64,000 bases of DNA from Anisakis pegreffii (lineage: Eukaryota > Nematoda > Chromadorea > Rhabditida > Anisakidae), in contig JAPYMA010001877.1 of assembly GCA_035041965.1 (NCBI GenBank), positions 62,001-126,000 of the forward strand, read 5' to 3'. A program made the position numbers and the translations under genes. Under the pieces are notes generated by a model. The model was not told the DNA's origin and searched no databases. It worked only from the letters and a program-made list of their open reading frames with translations. Below, one piece after another: positions 1 through 13,375 of the stretch (position 1 is the first letter of the stretch; every line of letters starts with the position of its first letter).

Positions 1-171
1 ACCATTCTGCCTGGTGAAAATGCGCCCAAGTCACGAATAACTACAACTCTGAGAATGCATTTTGAGCTGATGGTGGCTCGCGATATAAAGGAGCGCACAG
101 AACGATGTCAAATAATATTGGAAATAAAAGCATGTGCAGCCAAACATTGCAATGAAATTCCCTCAAATTGA
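1..171 (+). CDS. C-terminal exon of a gene cut by the window edge
   Basis: Reading frame 1 is open from the first base to a TGA at 169-171 and gives 56 residues rich in K, E, R and Cys, including CQIILEIKACAAKHC near the end. The composition looks coding rather than random AT-rich sequence. No family was recognised, and the start and upstream exons lie outside the window. It could instead be an internal exon with an unseen donor before the stop. Confidence 0.3.
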   Translation, partial: TILPGENAPKSRITTTLRMHFELMVARDIKERTERCQIILEIKACAAKHCNEIPSN

Positions 172-1401
172 AAACATGTATGAGGAAGTTACAGGAAGTT
201 ATTACAGTCGTTCATTGATTACTGCTAACTGTAAGACAGAAATAATGGATAATGTGCACTGTTTGTTTTCTAATCTGGATGCAAAATAACTTCGGCACAG
301 GAGCGAAACTCTATGGTCGAAATATAAGCTTCCAAGGATTTCGTATCAAATATGCTCACTTCTCTTCATTGCAGTCCGATTAATACCAGTGATCCTCAAA
401 GTAGTCTTCAAATTGGAATAACCAAACAAAAAAGATGATGTATTTGGTCAATGGTGAACCCAGAAAACATGATAATGAGGATAAACTTCACATGGTTTTC
501 TCATAATTGAACAGATGCATGTGAATTGAGGTTATGTCTGGATGTAGTAAACATAACTGACTCAACTGCACGCTCATTTCTAGTTTTCAGATCGCTTATG
601 GAGTGATATGCTTGATCTTGTAGCACATTCCAAGTGACATAAACTGGAGCCGTAAAATGATCACTATCACCACAAAGAATTTATGTTGTGGTTGTTGAGT
701 GCTTTAATTTCGAGAGAGTCGCTCGGAAACATATCTGAGTGTGTTCGCAAAATACGATAATGTTCATTCGTAGGGTACCACTGGAAAGAATTACAGTGAT
801 TGCGAGAACAAACGATGGATGTAGAATTACGCTGTGCCATATTGCTTCATTGTTAAGCGACGAATCTTTGGGGTAACTTCCTTGACGAAATGCCATTCCA
901 AGATGTGCAAATGAAAAGTAGCTAGTTTCATTTATTTTCCATGATTCTAGCTGATGAACATGACTGCATCATTGCAACAGCACTGTGATGAGTGAGTGAA
1001 TCTCCTGACCCGGTAATTCTGCAAGGTACAAAAGGAATAAATGTTGTAGCACTTAGGTACGAATCTATTGAGTCAGAAGTTGCGAAGGAATTGCTTCCAT
1101 ATTGAGTAGATGGCTTCCGAAATTGGTTCATGATAAGTCAACAACTCTACTACAGAGCGTGCAATTAATCCCACCAACGTTTGAGTCATTTAGCAACTTC
1201 TGCCTCCAAAAACTGGACAAGTGATAGTTAGTGTTAAATGCAGTTTGAAAATACAGCAGTCATCATTACGTCAGTAATGGTCAGCACATGTAATTTGAAA
1301 ATCCGGTGATGAGTTTCGAATCATGAAACCTAAAATTTATGTGCGCGTTGAATTTATGTGCTGATGAACTTGTTTCAATGCGCATCTTTTCGTCATTTCA
1401 G

Positions 1402-1545
1402 ATATTTGAGCAAATCGATCCCAGCAATCACTTTTCACCGATGAGTCTTCTGATTAAGTGGAAGATAAATGAAAGTTTGAAAATGAATTGTTGGTGTGAC
1501 AGCTTGAAATGTAGAAGTGACGACGATTTGAACGATTTGACTTAA
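1402..1545 (+). CDS. Terminal coding exon, unknown protein
   Basis: A strong acceptor (TCATTTCAG ending at 1401) opens a 47-codon phase-0 frame that closes with TAA at 1543-1545. An AATAAA follows at 1578-1583, the spacing expected for a 3' end. The encoded tail starts IFEQIDPSNHFSP and ends in an acidic stretch after a Cys cluster (CWCDSLKC). The family is not recognised. A short possible upstream exon after the TTTTCAG at about 590 has compatible phase, but its donor is weak. The gene converges on the minus-strand exon at 1781-2018. Confidence 0.45.
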   Translation: MFEQIDPSNHFSPMSLLIKWKINESLKMNCWCDSLKCRSDDDLNDLT

Positions 1546-1780
1546 AGGACGGAATACATCTGCGCTCACTATTGCAGAATAAAAACCGATTCATACGATG
1601 GTCAGCGTTGAATTCATGATTGTATTCTGAGGTGGATCAAATCTTATGAGAAGGTTTCGTTAGAGTACACTTCTGATCATCATTCGTTAACATCAGTAAC
1701 CGCCAAGGACCAAAAAAAGAGTGAGTAGAAAAGGAAATGCATAGTCGTTGAAGATTACTGCTCAATTTATACTGCTTGTT

Positions 1781-2018
1781 TCAGGAATTTTTCATTCCAA
1801 ACCTCCCATTAGCTTTATCCTCTGGAGGCAACTCAATCAAATATTTGACTAAATGATAGTGCACGACAACAAGCGTTAAAGTACAACGTTTATATATGAC
1901 GTATTTCTGATTAACACGAAAGTGATGAACTAGACGAATACAAAGTAATATCATCGGTTCGGATACCATAAGAAGCAATAAATGTTCAAAACATCCAATG
2001 TTACCTCTCAATGTTAAC
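1781..2018 (-). CDS. Terminal coding exon, hydrophobic protein
   Basis: On the minus strand the acceptor CGCCTTCAG opens a frame of 78 codons with one leading base, closing with TGA at 1781-1783. The product has a hydrophobic core (HLLLLMVSEPMILLCIRLV), then a basic and aliphatic segment, and ends ELPPEDKANGRFGMKNS. It could be a membrane protein tail, but no family was recognised. It lies tail to tail with the plus-strand gene ending at 1545. A possible first exon of the same gene is at 2895-3035, though the phases imply at least one unseen exon between them. Confidence 0.45.
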
Positions 2019-2365
2019 CTGAAGGCGTTATAATCCTGTACTGTATCAATTTAGATTTGTCACGAACAGTGTTCATTGTGGAGCAATATTTTGACGGAGC
2101 CCGTGGAGGGAGGGGGGCTCCTGACATGAAACTTGAGGAACAAACTGCTCGGAGGGAGCCCCACGACGGGGGAAGAACTACGACCAAAACGTTGGGTGTT
2201 TATCGAGGAACACTAGACATGAACTACATTCACTGCTAAATCCGAATGGTATCGAAGAATCTCAATGGAAGATGCAGAAGATTTATCGTACCAATGCAAT
2301 TCTCATCAAATACTGCATTGCATTTATGCTATGTAAACAGAATCAGGACTCCTAGCCTTGTGTAT

Positions 2366-2419
2366 CGGCGTTCTGAACATGCGCTCAAGGCTCGGCGTTC
2401 TAAGCATGCGCCTAAGGCT
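2366..2419. repeat. 27-bp imperfect tandem duplication
   Basis: Two copies of a 27-base unit beginning CGGCGTTCT and ending AAGGCT lie head to tail (2366-2392 and 2393-2419), with four substitutions between them. They are more GC-rich than the surroundings. No function is apparent. Confidence 0.8.
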
Positions 2420-2894
2420 AATCCAATGCACTTTTTGAAGTAATGCGATAAACGAAAATAAAATGAGAAACAAAACCCCAGAATGTTAACTATATAATTT
2501 TGTTGATGTGATGGATAATGTAATTGCTGTTAAACAATAACAACAGATTAACAAGACGATAGCTTATTTATGCGAGTGAACGGAATGAGTTCATGTTTGT
2601 TGCTTTATTCGCATGAAAACACGGCTAATGAATAAATTTTTGAACAGGAAATTGAAGTAATCGAATCACTTTAGGAAGTATCATCTTTATCGTCAATCGT
2701 TGAATATTTCGTCTAGTTTCTGAGTGTTCTGACTACCACCATCACATATTCACAACTGATAAGTGGTTGATTGAAGAGAATTATTTTAAGTTGAGACGGT
2801 GAGGTTGTGAGTTCAGTTGAGTGGTGATCATACGATAGCAATGAGATGAAATTGATGCGTGAATACTTGATGAGCCGATTGAATGCATGTTTAC

Positions 2895-3035
2895 GAATGT
2901 CACAAAATAACAATGAAGAAATAAAGTGGGCGATTTATGCTTTCGCTTCACCATTTCAAACTGTTCCGTGTTCATTCGCGACTCTTTCCGTTCCTCGTTG
3001 AACTCATCATCAAAGGATTTGTTTTTGCTCTTCAT
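2895..3035 (-). CDS. Candidate first coding exon, unknown protein
   Basis: The ATG at 3033-3035 lies five bases downstream of a lone acceptor (CTTGTCACAG), the usual layout for a trans-spliced start. The frame runs 47 codons, highly charged at first (FDDEFNEERKESR), and can end at a GTAAAC donor. The coding look is good but the boundaries are tentative. It may start the gene that ends at 1781. Confidence 0.3.
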
Positions 3036-3099
3036 CAACTCTGTGACAAGTATGTCTGTTGGATGAGTGTAATTTAAACGAAACTGGCATGAGTGGTGA

Positions 3100-5900
3100 A
3101 TTGAAACGCTTAATGATGGTCGTTCGCGGTGGGCATTTCATTTCGTTGATGCATGCATCGTCGAACACGACAATCCAATTCAAAACTCAACAAACTTATG
3201 AATCTTTTATGCTGATAAACATCATACAAATGGAATCGTTCGATTGCGTTGCTCGAGTGGATAAGTTTGATAAAAGAAAGCAAACAGAATAAACTCATAA
3301 AGTGTTCTTGAAAGGCGTATTCGCCTCTGGGAATGTTTTTGGTATGGAAGCGGAACTTTTCAATTTCCTTTGTAATGACAACGGAAAAAATTCAACGTTT
3401 TTATGCCGAAAATACATTCACGAAAAGTGCATTCATTGCTGAAGAATATCTATAAATACCTTCAAGTTGAAAAATAGTTGTAGCTGGATCATTGCTGCCA
3501 TTATTCGCGTCATTAAGATATGACTCAAAATTAAGCATCGCCACAAAATTGATGTTTCGCTCTTGTACTATGTAATATGTGAACTATCTTTTCCGTGGAT
3601 CAATCAATGCAGGCAAACAATCGATCCATGCGAATAGGATGTTGAAAAAACGATACTGAAAATTTTGATTAAAAAAGAAGGATCATTCAAAATAAATCAG
3701 AGCTATTCAAGAAGCAAAAAAAAACTGACAATCACGCAGTGAACCTCTGTTCGAATGACGCCACATATTCAATAAACGAATCAAATGATAAACATTTCAA
3801 ATCGCAAGGTTGAGGGCTCAAATTGCGCTTGAGGGCTTATACTTCACTCACAATCACTGCGATTTATTTTAAGTTGACGAGTCTGAGTCTGCACTACGTA
3901 CGGGCAACTTCATCTTTTGATGACGATAATCGTATAAAAACCCTACTGAGCTGGTGCTGATGTACAACTATTACATAGCACTATTGGATGGGTTAGCGCT
4001 GGACTACTGCACGTAATGAGCGCATCTGCCCAGAACATCCTTTTAAACAGGGTCCCTTAACCGGTGTTTCTCGCACCCTCAAGGCGATGAAGATGGAAAA
4101 AATTTTGCAGAAAATATCGGCTCAGTGAACTGCTTGAGATTAAAAAGAACATTTGCAGCGCTTCCATCATTCTGAGTAAAACAAATGAACACATTTTTGG
4201 ATCGTTTTCCATTTCATGGATGCGTAAAACGGAGAAGATGAGTGTAATTGCACAACAACTCGACATCCCATTACATTTCACGGTTGTTTCTTGTCGAATC
4301 CGAGTCAATGCTCATAAATAAACTGAACAAGTGGAGGATACAGACACGGTAACGTCGGTATCCAGGGATCGAGAAAACATGTAACGAAAAATAAAACATC
4401 CATAAATAAGACAATTAAGTAGAAACAGTGGTAGCCAAATTGACGGCATTCAAATAACGCGTTTATTAACTCATAAATATTTGACGACTACAGCGAAGCA
4501 TTTGAAAACGAATCAGTAATTTGGTTCGCGAGAAGTTATCAACTGAAATTCATACTGCGATATGCGAAGGTCATCTGTAAGGGAAAGCAGCCGATTTACT
4601 CACTGCATGATGATTATCAGTGCTAGAAACTGAGAGCTGAGTTAAACGAGTCGATTAAACTTTGATAAAAAATGAACCATGAGAACAAGCATCAATCAAC
4701 CATCATTTTATGATTTTCAAACGAGAACTTTAGCCGATGTGGCAGCTTCCGATTGAGATGCCCGTTATGTTATTTGAAAACAAAACAACCATTTTGAAAT
4801 GCAAATAATCCGTCAAATGTTCTTCAAGGGAATTGAATCACTCAGCAAATTTAGGTGCACGAAAAGAAGAGCAATTGCCTCATGCCGATCGGATTTGTCG
4901 TTGTTAGTAATGGAGTGGTTGTTTAGTAAAAAGTCAGAGTAACACTGGCAGATATGCAAATACCAACGAACATGCAATGGTGTGGCCGAACTGCACCGTA
5001 AAACGCATCGTTCAGCGTTCACAATTAGCATACAATAGCAGAAATGCCGTTGTTTTCGAGATTACCGCAAAAACCAATTCAATCAACTCAGATTCTGAGC
5101 TTATCTGTTGTACGCTCGAATCGTTTTCGCACGATAGCTGCAATGAGTTGATCGGAACAAGCAAAAAACAAAATGCAACGGTCAACATCCATGCAAATCA
5201 TTGAACAATTGCGACGGGGCGGTGAAATGATTTCATTTCATTCATAATTCTTGAGCGGCTTGTATTGTTCAGCTTTTTGGAACCTCATTTCTTTGATTAG
5301 GCGCAACCCAAAGTCAGAACGGAACGGCAACACGAGCAATGCTTCTTGTATAGATAATCATCAGTTCGTAAATGTTTATTGTATGATCTAAACAAGAAGA
5401 ATTGACTGCAAAATAAAGCGATTCTGCTTCCGCTGAAAGCTAAAATCTTTATGAACATAGCTACTATCAATTTGAAAATAAATTACATCAACAGATATTT
5501 CCAAAACCATATAACTGTAATGCGAATGAGTGACATTGTTTCGGATTTCGATGAAAACTTCTCGTTGTGACTGCATGAATATCTTGTGTTTTCCGTTTTG
5601 CTCATTCTGTGCCCTGCAAAGAATTATCGCCCTTTAACACTCAGCAATTCAGATCAGAAAACTGAAAAAAAGAAACGAACATCTGGGAATGGCAGATAAA
5701 AGACTCAAGAAATCGCATGGGACTGGCAATTGTTCCATGTATTAATTTCATGACAGACGTAAGCGATGAGACGAATCATACTTTTTGCATGCAATCATGA
5801 AATAATAACGACTATTTTTGATTAATCAACACCACAAGCATGCAAATTCAAGCTGAGCAATTTGCACGAAATTTCATCTGTACCGATCGCATGAGAATCA
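3100..5900. other. Mostly non-coding AT-rich stretch
   Basis: No gene with convincing splice structure was found. One short minus-strand frame (3584-3655, 23 residues beginning YRFFNILFAWIDCLPAL, after the acceptor ATTTTCAG) might be a tiny terminal exon but is too short to claim. Confidence 0.4.
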
Positions 5901-5909
5901 TGCGATTAC

Positions 5910-5984
5910 CTTAAATTAACAAGCAATAGCAGATGAACATCTTCGAAAGAGCATTGCCCATTTGTCAAAAAATTCATTTGAAAG
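5910..5984 (-). CDS. Candidate internal exon
   Basis: A minus-strand exon is bounded by a very strong acceptor (poly-T then CAG just above 5984) and a good donor (AAG then GTAATC at 5909). It carries 24 codons, with one base before and two after, including TNGQCSFEDVHLLLLVNL. Another frame of the same stretch is also open for 22 codons to a stop, so the phase is uncertain. No neighbouring exon was identified. Confidence 0.3.
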
Positions 5985-6488
5985 CTGAAAAAAAAACTGA
6001 GCATTCAGAGCACCAAAAGGAGCTCATTGATTACGAATATCATGAAAACGATTTGAAAAGCATTTGGAACACTTAATCCATTTTCATTCAGCTGTTTCGA
6101 TCATTTATTAATCGAAGTAGACCTTTCATGATTAATTCAGTGAATCAAATCATTATCAACCGCGATCAGTGACTGTGAATGAGCGAACATGTCGATATCA
6201 CTGCAAGTTCGCAATATTAAACAGTGTTGAACACCTATTGATGCTGACCACAACATTGTTCACGGCTGTTCATCGAGAAGGAACTTTTTGGACGCGGAGT
6301 GGGAAGTGACTCGACCAGGGGTCCATCTGAGAAGGAATTTGTCCGGGGATACCGACAAAAAAGTCAGGGAACAAAACTCGAATTGGCTGCATCGAGGAAT
6401 GCTTGTCGAGGAAAACAGTGAGCAATTAAACATCAAAAGAAGAATTACAGAGAGAGAAAATTTAGAGAAATTACAGAAAACTGCAGAT

Positions 6489-6535
6489 AATTTTCCAAAA
6501 ATTCAGAGCTAATTGCTCTGAATTTTTGGAAAATT
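6489..6535. repeat. Perfect 21-bp inverted repeat, 5-base loop
   Basis: Arms 6489-6509 and 6515-6535 are exact reverse complements (the second arm begins GCTCTGAATTTTTGG) around the loop TAATT. The stem is far longer than expected by chance in a window this size. It may be the folded end of a small transposable element or a hairpin left by replication repair. It is followed by a short GC-richer patch to about 6620. Confidence 0.9.
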
Positions 6536-8924
6536 TCTCCGTCCGATATGCACTTCCGAAAGGAAACCAAAAACCCGACTCAATAACAACGCACTCCCGG
6601 GTTAGTTTCCAATAAGAATGGGTGATAAAGAAACGCTAAGACGGGTCGGACTTAGATTTATCGGATCGGACCAAAGATACAGTTCAGTGAAATTTTTGCT
6701 TCACTTTCGCAACGTTTACAAATATTGTTTTGGATCCTCAGCTGTATCTGCAAACACATGATCTTGTCGATCTGCATCCTCAACTTCACTTCAGTTAGAA
6801 GCATTTGTTCAGTTAGCGAATTGACACCAATATGCCACCACAAGGAACAATCTGTTGCCGGAATCTGTCGAATATAAAACCCATACAACTCTATTTCTTC
6901 ACTAGAAATTTCAGTCCCGACCAATGTGTTATGATCAACAGATGGTATGATCAATGATCAGAACACCTGTTGATCCTAACATTATTGAGGATTATTGCTA
7001 TCTGCTGTCATGGAGTAAAGCCTTCACGCCAATGAATCCAGTGGCGTGGGCCCAAGCTTGTTTTCGCTTCCAATACAGTCCAGGCTAACAGTTAACTCCT
7101 CCAGAAGTTGGCCGCAGGTGGTCTGTCATAAATCAATGTTTGCACCAACTACCTGATTCCAAGCAGTATAAGAAAACTGATTGAAATTTACCTAATCTTT
7201 TGCGAAATGCAGTTGAAATTTCCTATGCATACAAAAATTCATATTAGATAAATGTTCACGACAACAAGACATCATTGACTTAAGAACCAGTGATTGTGCA
7301 TATCCCCGCATAAGCGCTACAATGAAGTTGTTCAAAACATCACAAGAAATATTTGCACTGAAGCTGAAAGACGTTATGTGTTAGGAATGCTTTTGATGTT
7401 TACTGCAGTTGTACAAACAGTACAGATATTTGTGTGATGGTATAATTGTGAAAAGCGATTTGCGAACATGTTTTTAACGTATAATCCAGTGGAAAAATAC
7501 AAATCCAAGCAAATGATAAACTCAAACATCATTTTATTTACATCTTCGGAGCGAACATTTCATACGATTGATGTAATAGGCAAGGCAAAAATATATGCTA
7601 ATCTAATTGTGAGATCAGTCTCTCAATAAAAAATTAACGATTCCAACCGCACAACACGAACAATGCGATTCATAGATGGTTTGTATGCATGAGTGGATGA
7701 GGCAGCACTAGTAATGATTGTTGCCGAATCCAACATGTGCAAATGAATGGGGTGATTGTATTGATGTCCTCTTGCAAATGAAAGAAATGAAAAAAGAAAA
7801 AAAAAATTGAATTGATAAGATGATCTAACCTAAGGTATGAAAGCATCAGAACATTTATAATAAGACAACATCCCAATATCAATAATGATATGGTTCTTGA
7901 AATCAATGCAATCTTATGGGCGATTAAGCGAACGTCTTTGGATAGAGTTAGTGATGTGAAATTTTGTAATCTGCTAACTTCTTCGATAGTGCCTTTCAGT
8001 TGTACGTGCAAACGAATGCAGCAGATACAAACTTATTGTTTACATGTGTCATATATACGACATATATGATACAAGTGGACAATAACTTTGATCCCTACTG
8101 TTTGCAAATTCAAATGAATACCTCATTTCGGCACTAACTGATGATTTAACTATATCTTTCATGAATTTATAAGCAAATGTACAATCAAAATGTAGACAAT
8201 ATAACTCGAATTTCTAATTGTAAATTTTTTGTAATTTTTAAATGCGTTGATTTTTGATATTATAAATGAATGTGTGAATGTTAATCAGCTTAGAAATGAT
8301 TTTTGATAATTGGCTTCATGACTTCAAACATGTGGCTACGTAGAAATAGCGAGCCATAGTTTGTTGGTTTTTGTGTACTCATTTTTTCAAGTTGTGCCAA
8401 CATTTCGGGTGAATCGCACGAATTAGTCACCTTTATGTCAACGCACGTAATGACGGCCACAGAAATAACTGAGTGATGGTTGACGATGCAGGTGAGTTCT
8501 CCGATTTCGATGAATGCAATTCAGCTGCGTAATGAAATTCTAAAACGGTAGTTTTTTTCCAAAATGTTTTGATGCAGTAACAATAAAGGAAAACATTCAA
8601 CCAAAACGCGTGCTTCTGCACTTTCTTTTACAAGGAAAGGTCACGAACTTAACCCAGCGTTTCGGGATGACATATACATCAAATTGTAGAACTGCTGGAG
8701 CTGATCACGAATATGTAAAAAATTTTTGCGAAATACGAAGGGGACGTGAGATACGGGGGGGGGGAAGATTGTTAGTATGTGCAATGTTTACAATCTCATC
8801 AGACATTATTAGAAATGTGTTCAGGCTGAGGCTCACCCTCGTCTATGAGGCATACCGTACCACATTTCAAATTCCAGTCACACGTTCCTCTCGTTACTGA
8901 CTCCAAATTTGATGTTTGCAAGAG

Positions 8925-9065
8925 GATCCGTAAGTGTCACGTTTACGATCCGTAAGTGTCACGTTTACGATCCGTAAGTGTCACGTTTACGATCCGTAAG
9001 TGTCACGTTTACGATCCGTAAGTGTCACGTTTACGATCCGTAAGTGTCACGTTTACGATCCGTAA
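8925..9065. repeat. 22-bp tandem array, six full copies
   Basis: The unit GATCCGTAAGTGTCACGTTT plus AC is repeated six times without change (8925-9056), followed by the first nine bases of a seventh copy. The lack of divergence points to recent expansion. Each unit contains GTAAGT, a perfect splice-donor word, and CACGTTTAC. Reading frames through it are artefacts of the 22-base period. Confidence 0.95.
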
Positions 9066-11743
9066 AGATCTGTAAATTCCGTAAATCGGAATTTCAAACG
9101 TTAAATTCTGGTTCAGAATATTTGAACATCTCGAACAGATCTCGAAATAACTTGAAATTCGATGTAACTCGAAACATTCCATGTGATCCACGTCGGATTA
9201 ATTTTCAGATTAATGCCAAATATGTAAAAGCAGATCGGCACAAGCTACAAGTTGCTCTTTACTTTACACGGAATAACGAGTAACGCTTCAGACAGGTGAA
9301 AAGCGAATGTATAACGCTTCACACAGGAGTAGTTAACGGAATTCATACAAGGAAGCCGTAAGGAATCAATAGACTGCGCCCAATTAACGTTCAGTTGAAA
9401 AAGTTCAACTGTGGAAAATCAGCGAATTAGGTTTCGAATGATAGCTAAAAGCTGATTTGTAAGGAAATTCGAAACATTTCCGAAAACTGTCAAAGTTGAA
9501 AAATGGGCAGTATTGAAGCTTTCAGTACTTTCAAGTGCTTTCTCGGATTCTCGATTGATAGTCCAGAAGTCTCCAACGCTTTTTTCTCACTTTGATCTGT
9601 CGTTTCATTGGTACTCTCGTTCATAATTTCATTGCAACGTTGCCATAGCTGCACATAAATTAAACCAATAACAGACCAATATATCCTTTCCCAGCACTAA
9701 AATTCGAGCGGCGAACCTCATCGGCTGGTCTACAGAGTTAAGAGTGACGCTTGTTGCGTTTGAATCAAAAAGGATATGTTGGCTTGTATCAAACGTTATT
9801 GGTTCAATTTATGAGCAGCTGTGATATGCTGCAATGAAATTATTTAGGAGAGTACTGATGAGACGAAAGATCAAAGTGAAAAAAAAAGGTTAGAGACTTC
9901 TGGTCTATTCATTAGGAATCCGAGAAAGGTCCTTTTTTCGATGAGCTGAACCGGTTTGAAATTTTCTAACGAACTGCTCCGCTAATGCTTGTGAATTTCG
10001 TCACGTTTTGGAAGTAATACATTGAGCCGCCAGCAATAAAGACTGGCATGCTGAACTGACGAGCTTGATCCGGAATTAACTTTTCGTAGTGAATATTATG
10101 AGTAGCTGTAGTGAAGAAAGCGCGATGAATGCATGCGAACTTTTGTGGATGACGAGAACAGTCGGAGATTGAGGGAAAAATTTGAAAGAAGAATATCGAA
10201 TCATTTGATCAGATCTGTGAATGCTCCTTAAATTAGTGCCTAATTAAAAATGGACTGATAGTTCAAGGAATTCAGAAAATTCACAAATAATTGCGACTTG
10301 TCTTCATTGATGCCATTTTATGAATTTTCGTTTGCCAGGAATTCCTGTGTAATTCTCAAGTCATGAAGGTGCGGCCATACTTGGAACTCAAAGAAACTGC
10401 GTATGCTCCCCTTTCGTGCAGAAAGATCTCTCCGAAAACGACATTACTTAGGAGGACGGCTAAAAATGCAGTGAAAAATCAAGCAAACAGAAGCTGCCAT
10501 GATGATCGCATGTGTGACGAGTCGGTGTAGCACATCCACATTTGAAGAACTGGCAATCAAAATAGTGCCAGAAGGAAAAAATTTTCATTCCTCAATTGAC
10601 TGAGGAACCATTCAAAGTATTTCAGTTATGCTGCTGCTGCAAATGAGTACTGAAAATCGCAGCATATCTTTCACAAGTCGTACCTGAAGTTAGCCAAAAT
10701 CATTTGAGAAATTCAAAGAATAAGGAATCTAACGCAGCCCTGTACGCCACCTCCCGTTGTCAATTCGCATAAGTGAACGGTTCTGTTCAATTCCAGCTGT
10801 TGCACTAAAAACATGCCTCTATTCATCTGGAGAAGCTATTTAACTCCACCTTGAATATTCAATGCAGCAATTACAAGTGTTACTTTAGCTATGAGTTGCT
10901 GTTACGAACATCATCGAAAGCACCATTGAAATCATTCTCATCAGTCAAATGAAGTATAAAAACGTCAATAGTTTAGACAATTCTATATCAACAAATATCA
11001 CCTCAATGTATCTCGATAATTCCACGGAAACAGTGCCAGTATAGCACATTACTCATAAGTATAGAGATAAGCCTGGAACTGTGGCAGTCATGAAGGGATT
11101 AGCGGAAACATTCTCATGAATCTTATACGAAATGATTCGTGGCCGGACAATTCGCCTAAAGACGCTTTGCCTAACGACAGTTTGTCTAATGGAAATTTTA
11201 CCTATTAAACAAAATGTCCATTGGGCATTCTTTAAGATAGACGAAAACGTGAACTGATAGCGGAGAAATTAAAAACAGCTGAGAGAAGAAGCTTTCACAT
11301 CTGATTAGAAACTGTTTCTTCTGAGTAATAATTCCTTCATACCACGCAATCAAACACTAGTTCCAATGTATGATCGATTTCATGGCGACGCTGGCATCCT
11401 TCAAGATTGCGTTTAATTATCAATAAGTTCAGAAAATTTAAATTCATCTACAACCACCATGAAACCACAATCCGAAAACGCGAAATCGGCCCTCTAAAAA
11501 GCATCTCTCTTAAGTTCATTACGAACACCTACATCATTCGCATAAATTTTCAAGCTTGGTAAATTAGAACCAAACAATATCCGAGCATGTTGAATGAATT
11601 TATTGGGAGAGCAGCTGTTGATCAAAGGCATTATTACGGATGCATGTATGCCTATAATAACCAACCTCTCAGTTATTGGAATGAACGAGCGAAAATGGGC
11701 ATTTGATGAAGCGGCAATAATGAAGGCAAATTGCAGTCATTCA
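9066..11743. other. Intergenic stretch, nothing recognised
   Basis: AT-rich sequence with scattered acceptor-like words but no frame with a convincing start, splice pair or recognisable protein. A TTTATT at about 11598 is a possible poly(A) signal for the minus-strand gene ending at 11744. Confidence 0.4.
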
Positions 11744-12018
11744 TTAGTATGCGGGCAGTCTGTCAATTATTAAAAGGAACAGAACTGCAAATAGAGCTAA
11801 TGTATTGCGCAATAAACTCCAGACTTCTCGAAATTCCCAGAACTGAAACTTCTGCATCCAATTTACCATTTGCTTAATTGCTTCTCCCTCAGCAGCTCCC
11901 TCCAACCACAGTGTGTGCGACTGCAACACAAATGAGTACCAGTCGTTGAAGTGAGCACATAATAACGGATACCTCTAATGGAGGAAGGGTTGCAGTCGAA
12001 GCGTCTCTCTTGTGAAAC
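11744..12018 (-). CDS. Last two exons of a C-terminally membrane-anchored protein
   Basis: Two minus-strand exons agree in phase. 11973-12018 carries one base plus 15 codons (FHKRDASTATLPPLE), with a pyrimidine-rich acceptor and donor GAG then GTATCC. 11744-11920 carries 58 codons plus TAA, after the acceptor GTGTTGCAG. The joined tail continues LPPLE-SHTLWLEGAAEGEAI, then a Trp/Phe-rich segment (NWMQKFQFWEFREVW), one membrane helix (TLALFAVLFLLIIDRL) and a four-residue end. This looks like a single-pass protein with almost no residues past the membrane. The family was not recognised and upstream exons, expected above 12.05 kb, were not resolved. Confidence 0.5.
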
Positions 12019-13375
12019 CTACCCACAGAAAAGAGCGACAATAAAATGTACAAGAGACGCGTAAATAACAGTGAACCACTTTGCTGATCTCGAAATGGTG
12101 ATATAAAAGTCACAAATGCAATGCGAGAAGAATGGAAATTTTAGTACGGTATATAATAAAAGAATCAGAGTATTCAAGTACATTGAAAGTGAAGTCGAAT
12201 CCCAGAAGAATATTTGCAGCATTTCCGGTTGTCGTTTGTTGAAGGATTCTTCGGGTCCTCATCGCTCTGTCAATAGAACACTAAATTATCAAATTTCTGC
12301 TATCAGACAGATGTAACATCAATTCTCGAGATCTTATTACGAACACACTAATACAGAACCCTGTCAAGTTGTCCAAACTGCGCTTAATTTGGCCACATAT
12401 GATTGCTTTCAGTGAATTGTAGTGGCCTTCGATCAGCTATTCGTTCTTGTATCCACATCTTTGCACGAGTCAATATTTCGTGTTCTTTTACCCGTGGTAA
12501 CGACAATACATTCTATTGGCTTAAAAATACATTCTATCGTTTCATAAACGACCAACATTCGGTTTCGAACAAAACTTTCCTGTGGAAACAGGACTCTTGC
12601 TTTGCTCATTATTTGTTTCTGCTGATATTCGTTTAATGACGTTAACGGAAAATTACTGTATTTCTTGCTGTTTTCTGGTACGCTTAAAGAGAACGATGCA
12701 GATGAACGAGTTCACCTGGAGAGCGCTATGGAGTTCATTTCGCAACTGTATCTCCAAGTCTTTATCATGCAGCATTACACTAGCCCGTTGTTATGACCGG
12801 TTACCCATGCCGTTAGAGTGCGCTACAGTACATCGATGGTGAGAACAGATATATGGACGAGTAACTGAGGAGTGAACCGATGCGCGAACGAGCTCACAGT
12901 TAGGCAACCAGTTAATGACCAATGAACTAATGAAACAACGACTTACGAGGAACTACCTGCTGGAAGAACGGGTCAACGAACATCGAAGTAGTGAGAGAAC
13001 GGATTGAAGGATAACGAAGGATTTGGAGAAAAGGTAAATAGATGAGAAGAGGTGGGGAAATGGCCTGATGGATAAGCAATCACTGGGCAAATGAATGCAT
13101 AGGTAAATGAACGGGTCGAAGGACGGCATCAACGAATGTGAACGGGCAAACAAACCGTCTGGTTTTTTGTGAAACTGAGTGGACGAAAGATTGAACTGAA
13201 TCGAGCTTTTTCAATTTGGATCAATTTGTTGCTACTCAGGGGTCATGGAGAGAGATATGAAGTTACTTGCAAATTTCAATGAGTGAATCATTCCTGCAAT
13301 TTACTTAGAGTCACGTTCAGTGAGTATTCAGATTATTTATTCATCATCTAGGCATAAATCTGTTATGCTGCTAAT

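Noticed and set aside
7830..7992. Minus-strand frame with a possible membrane helix (ISLLILGCCLIINVLMLSYL)
   Set aside because: A GTTAGA donor exists but the acceptor is poor, and hydrophobic frames are common in T-rich DNA.
8610..9283. Open frames running into or over the 22-bp array
   Set aside because: The 22-base period forces long open frames; the sequence has no protein-like character.
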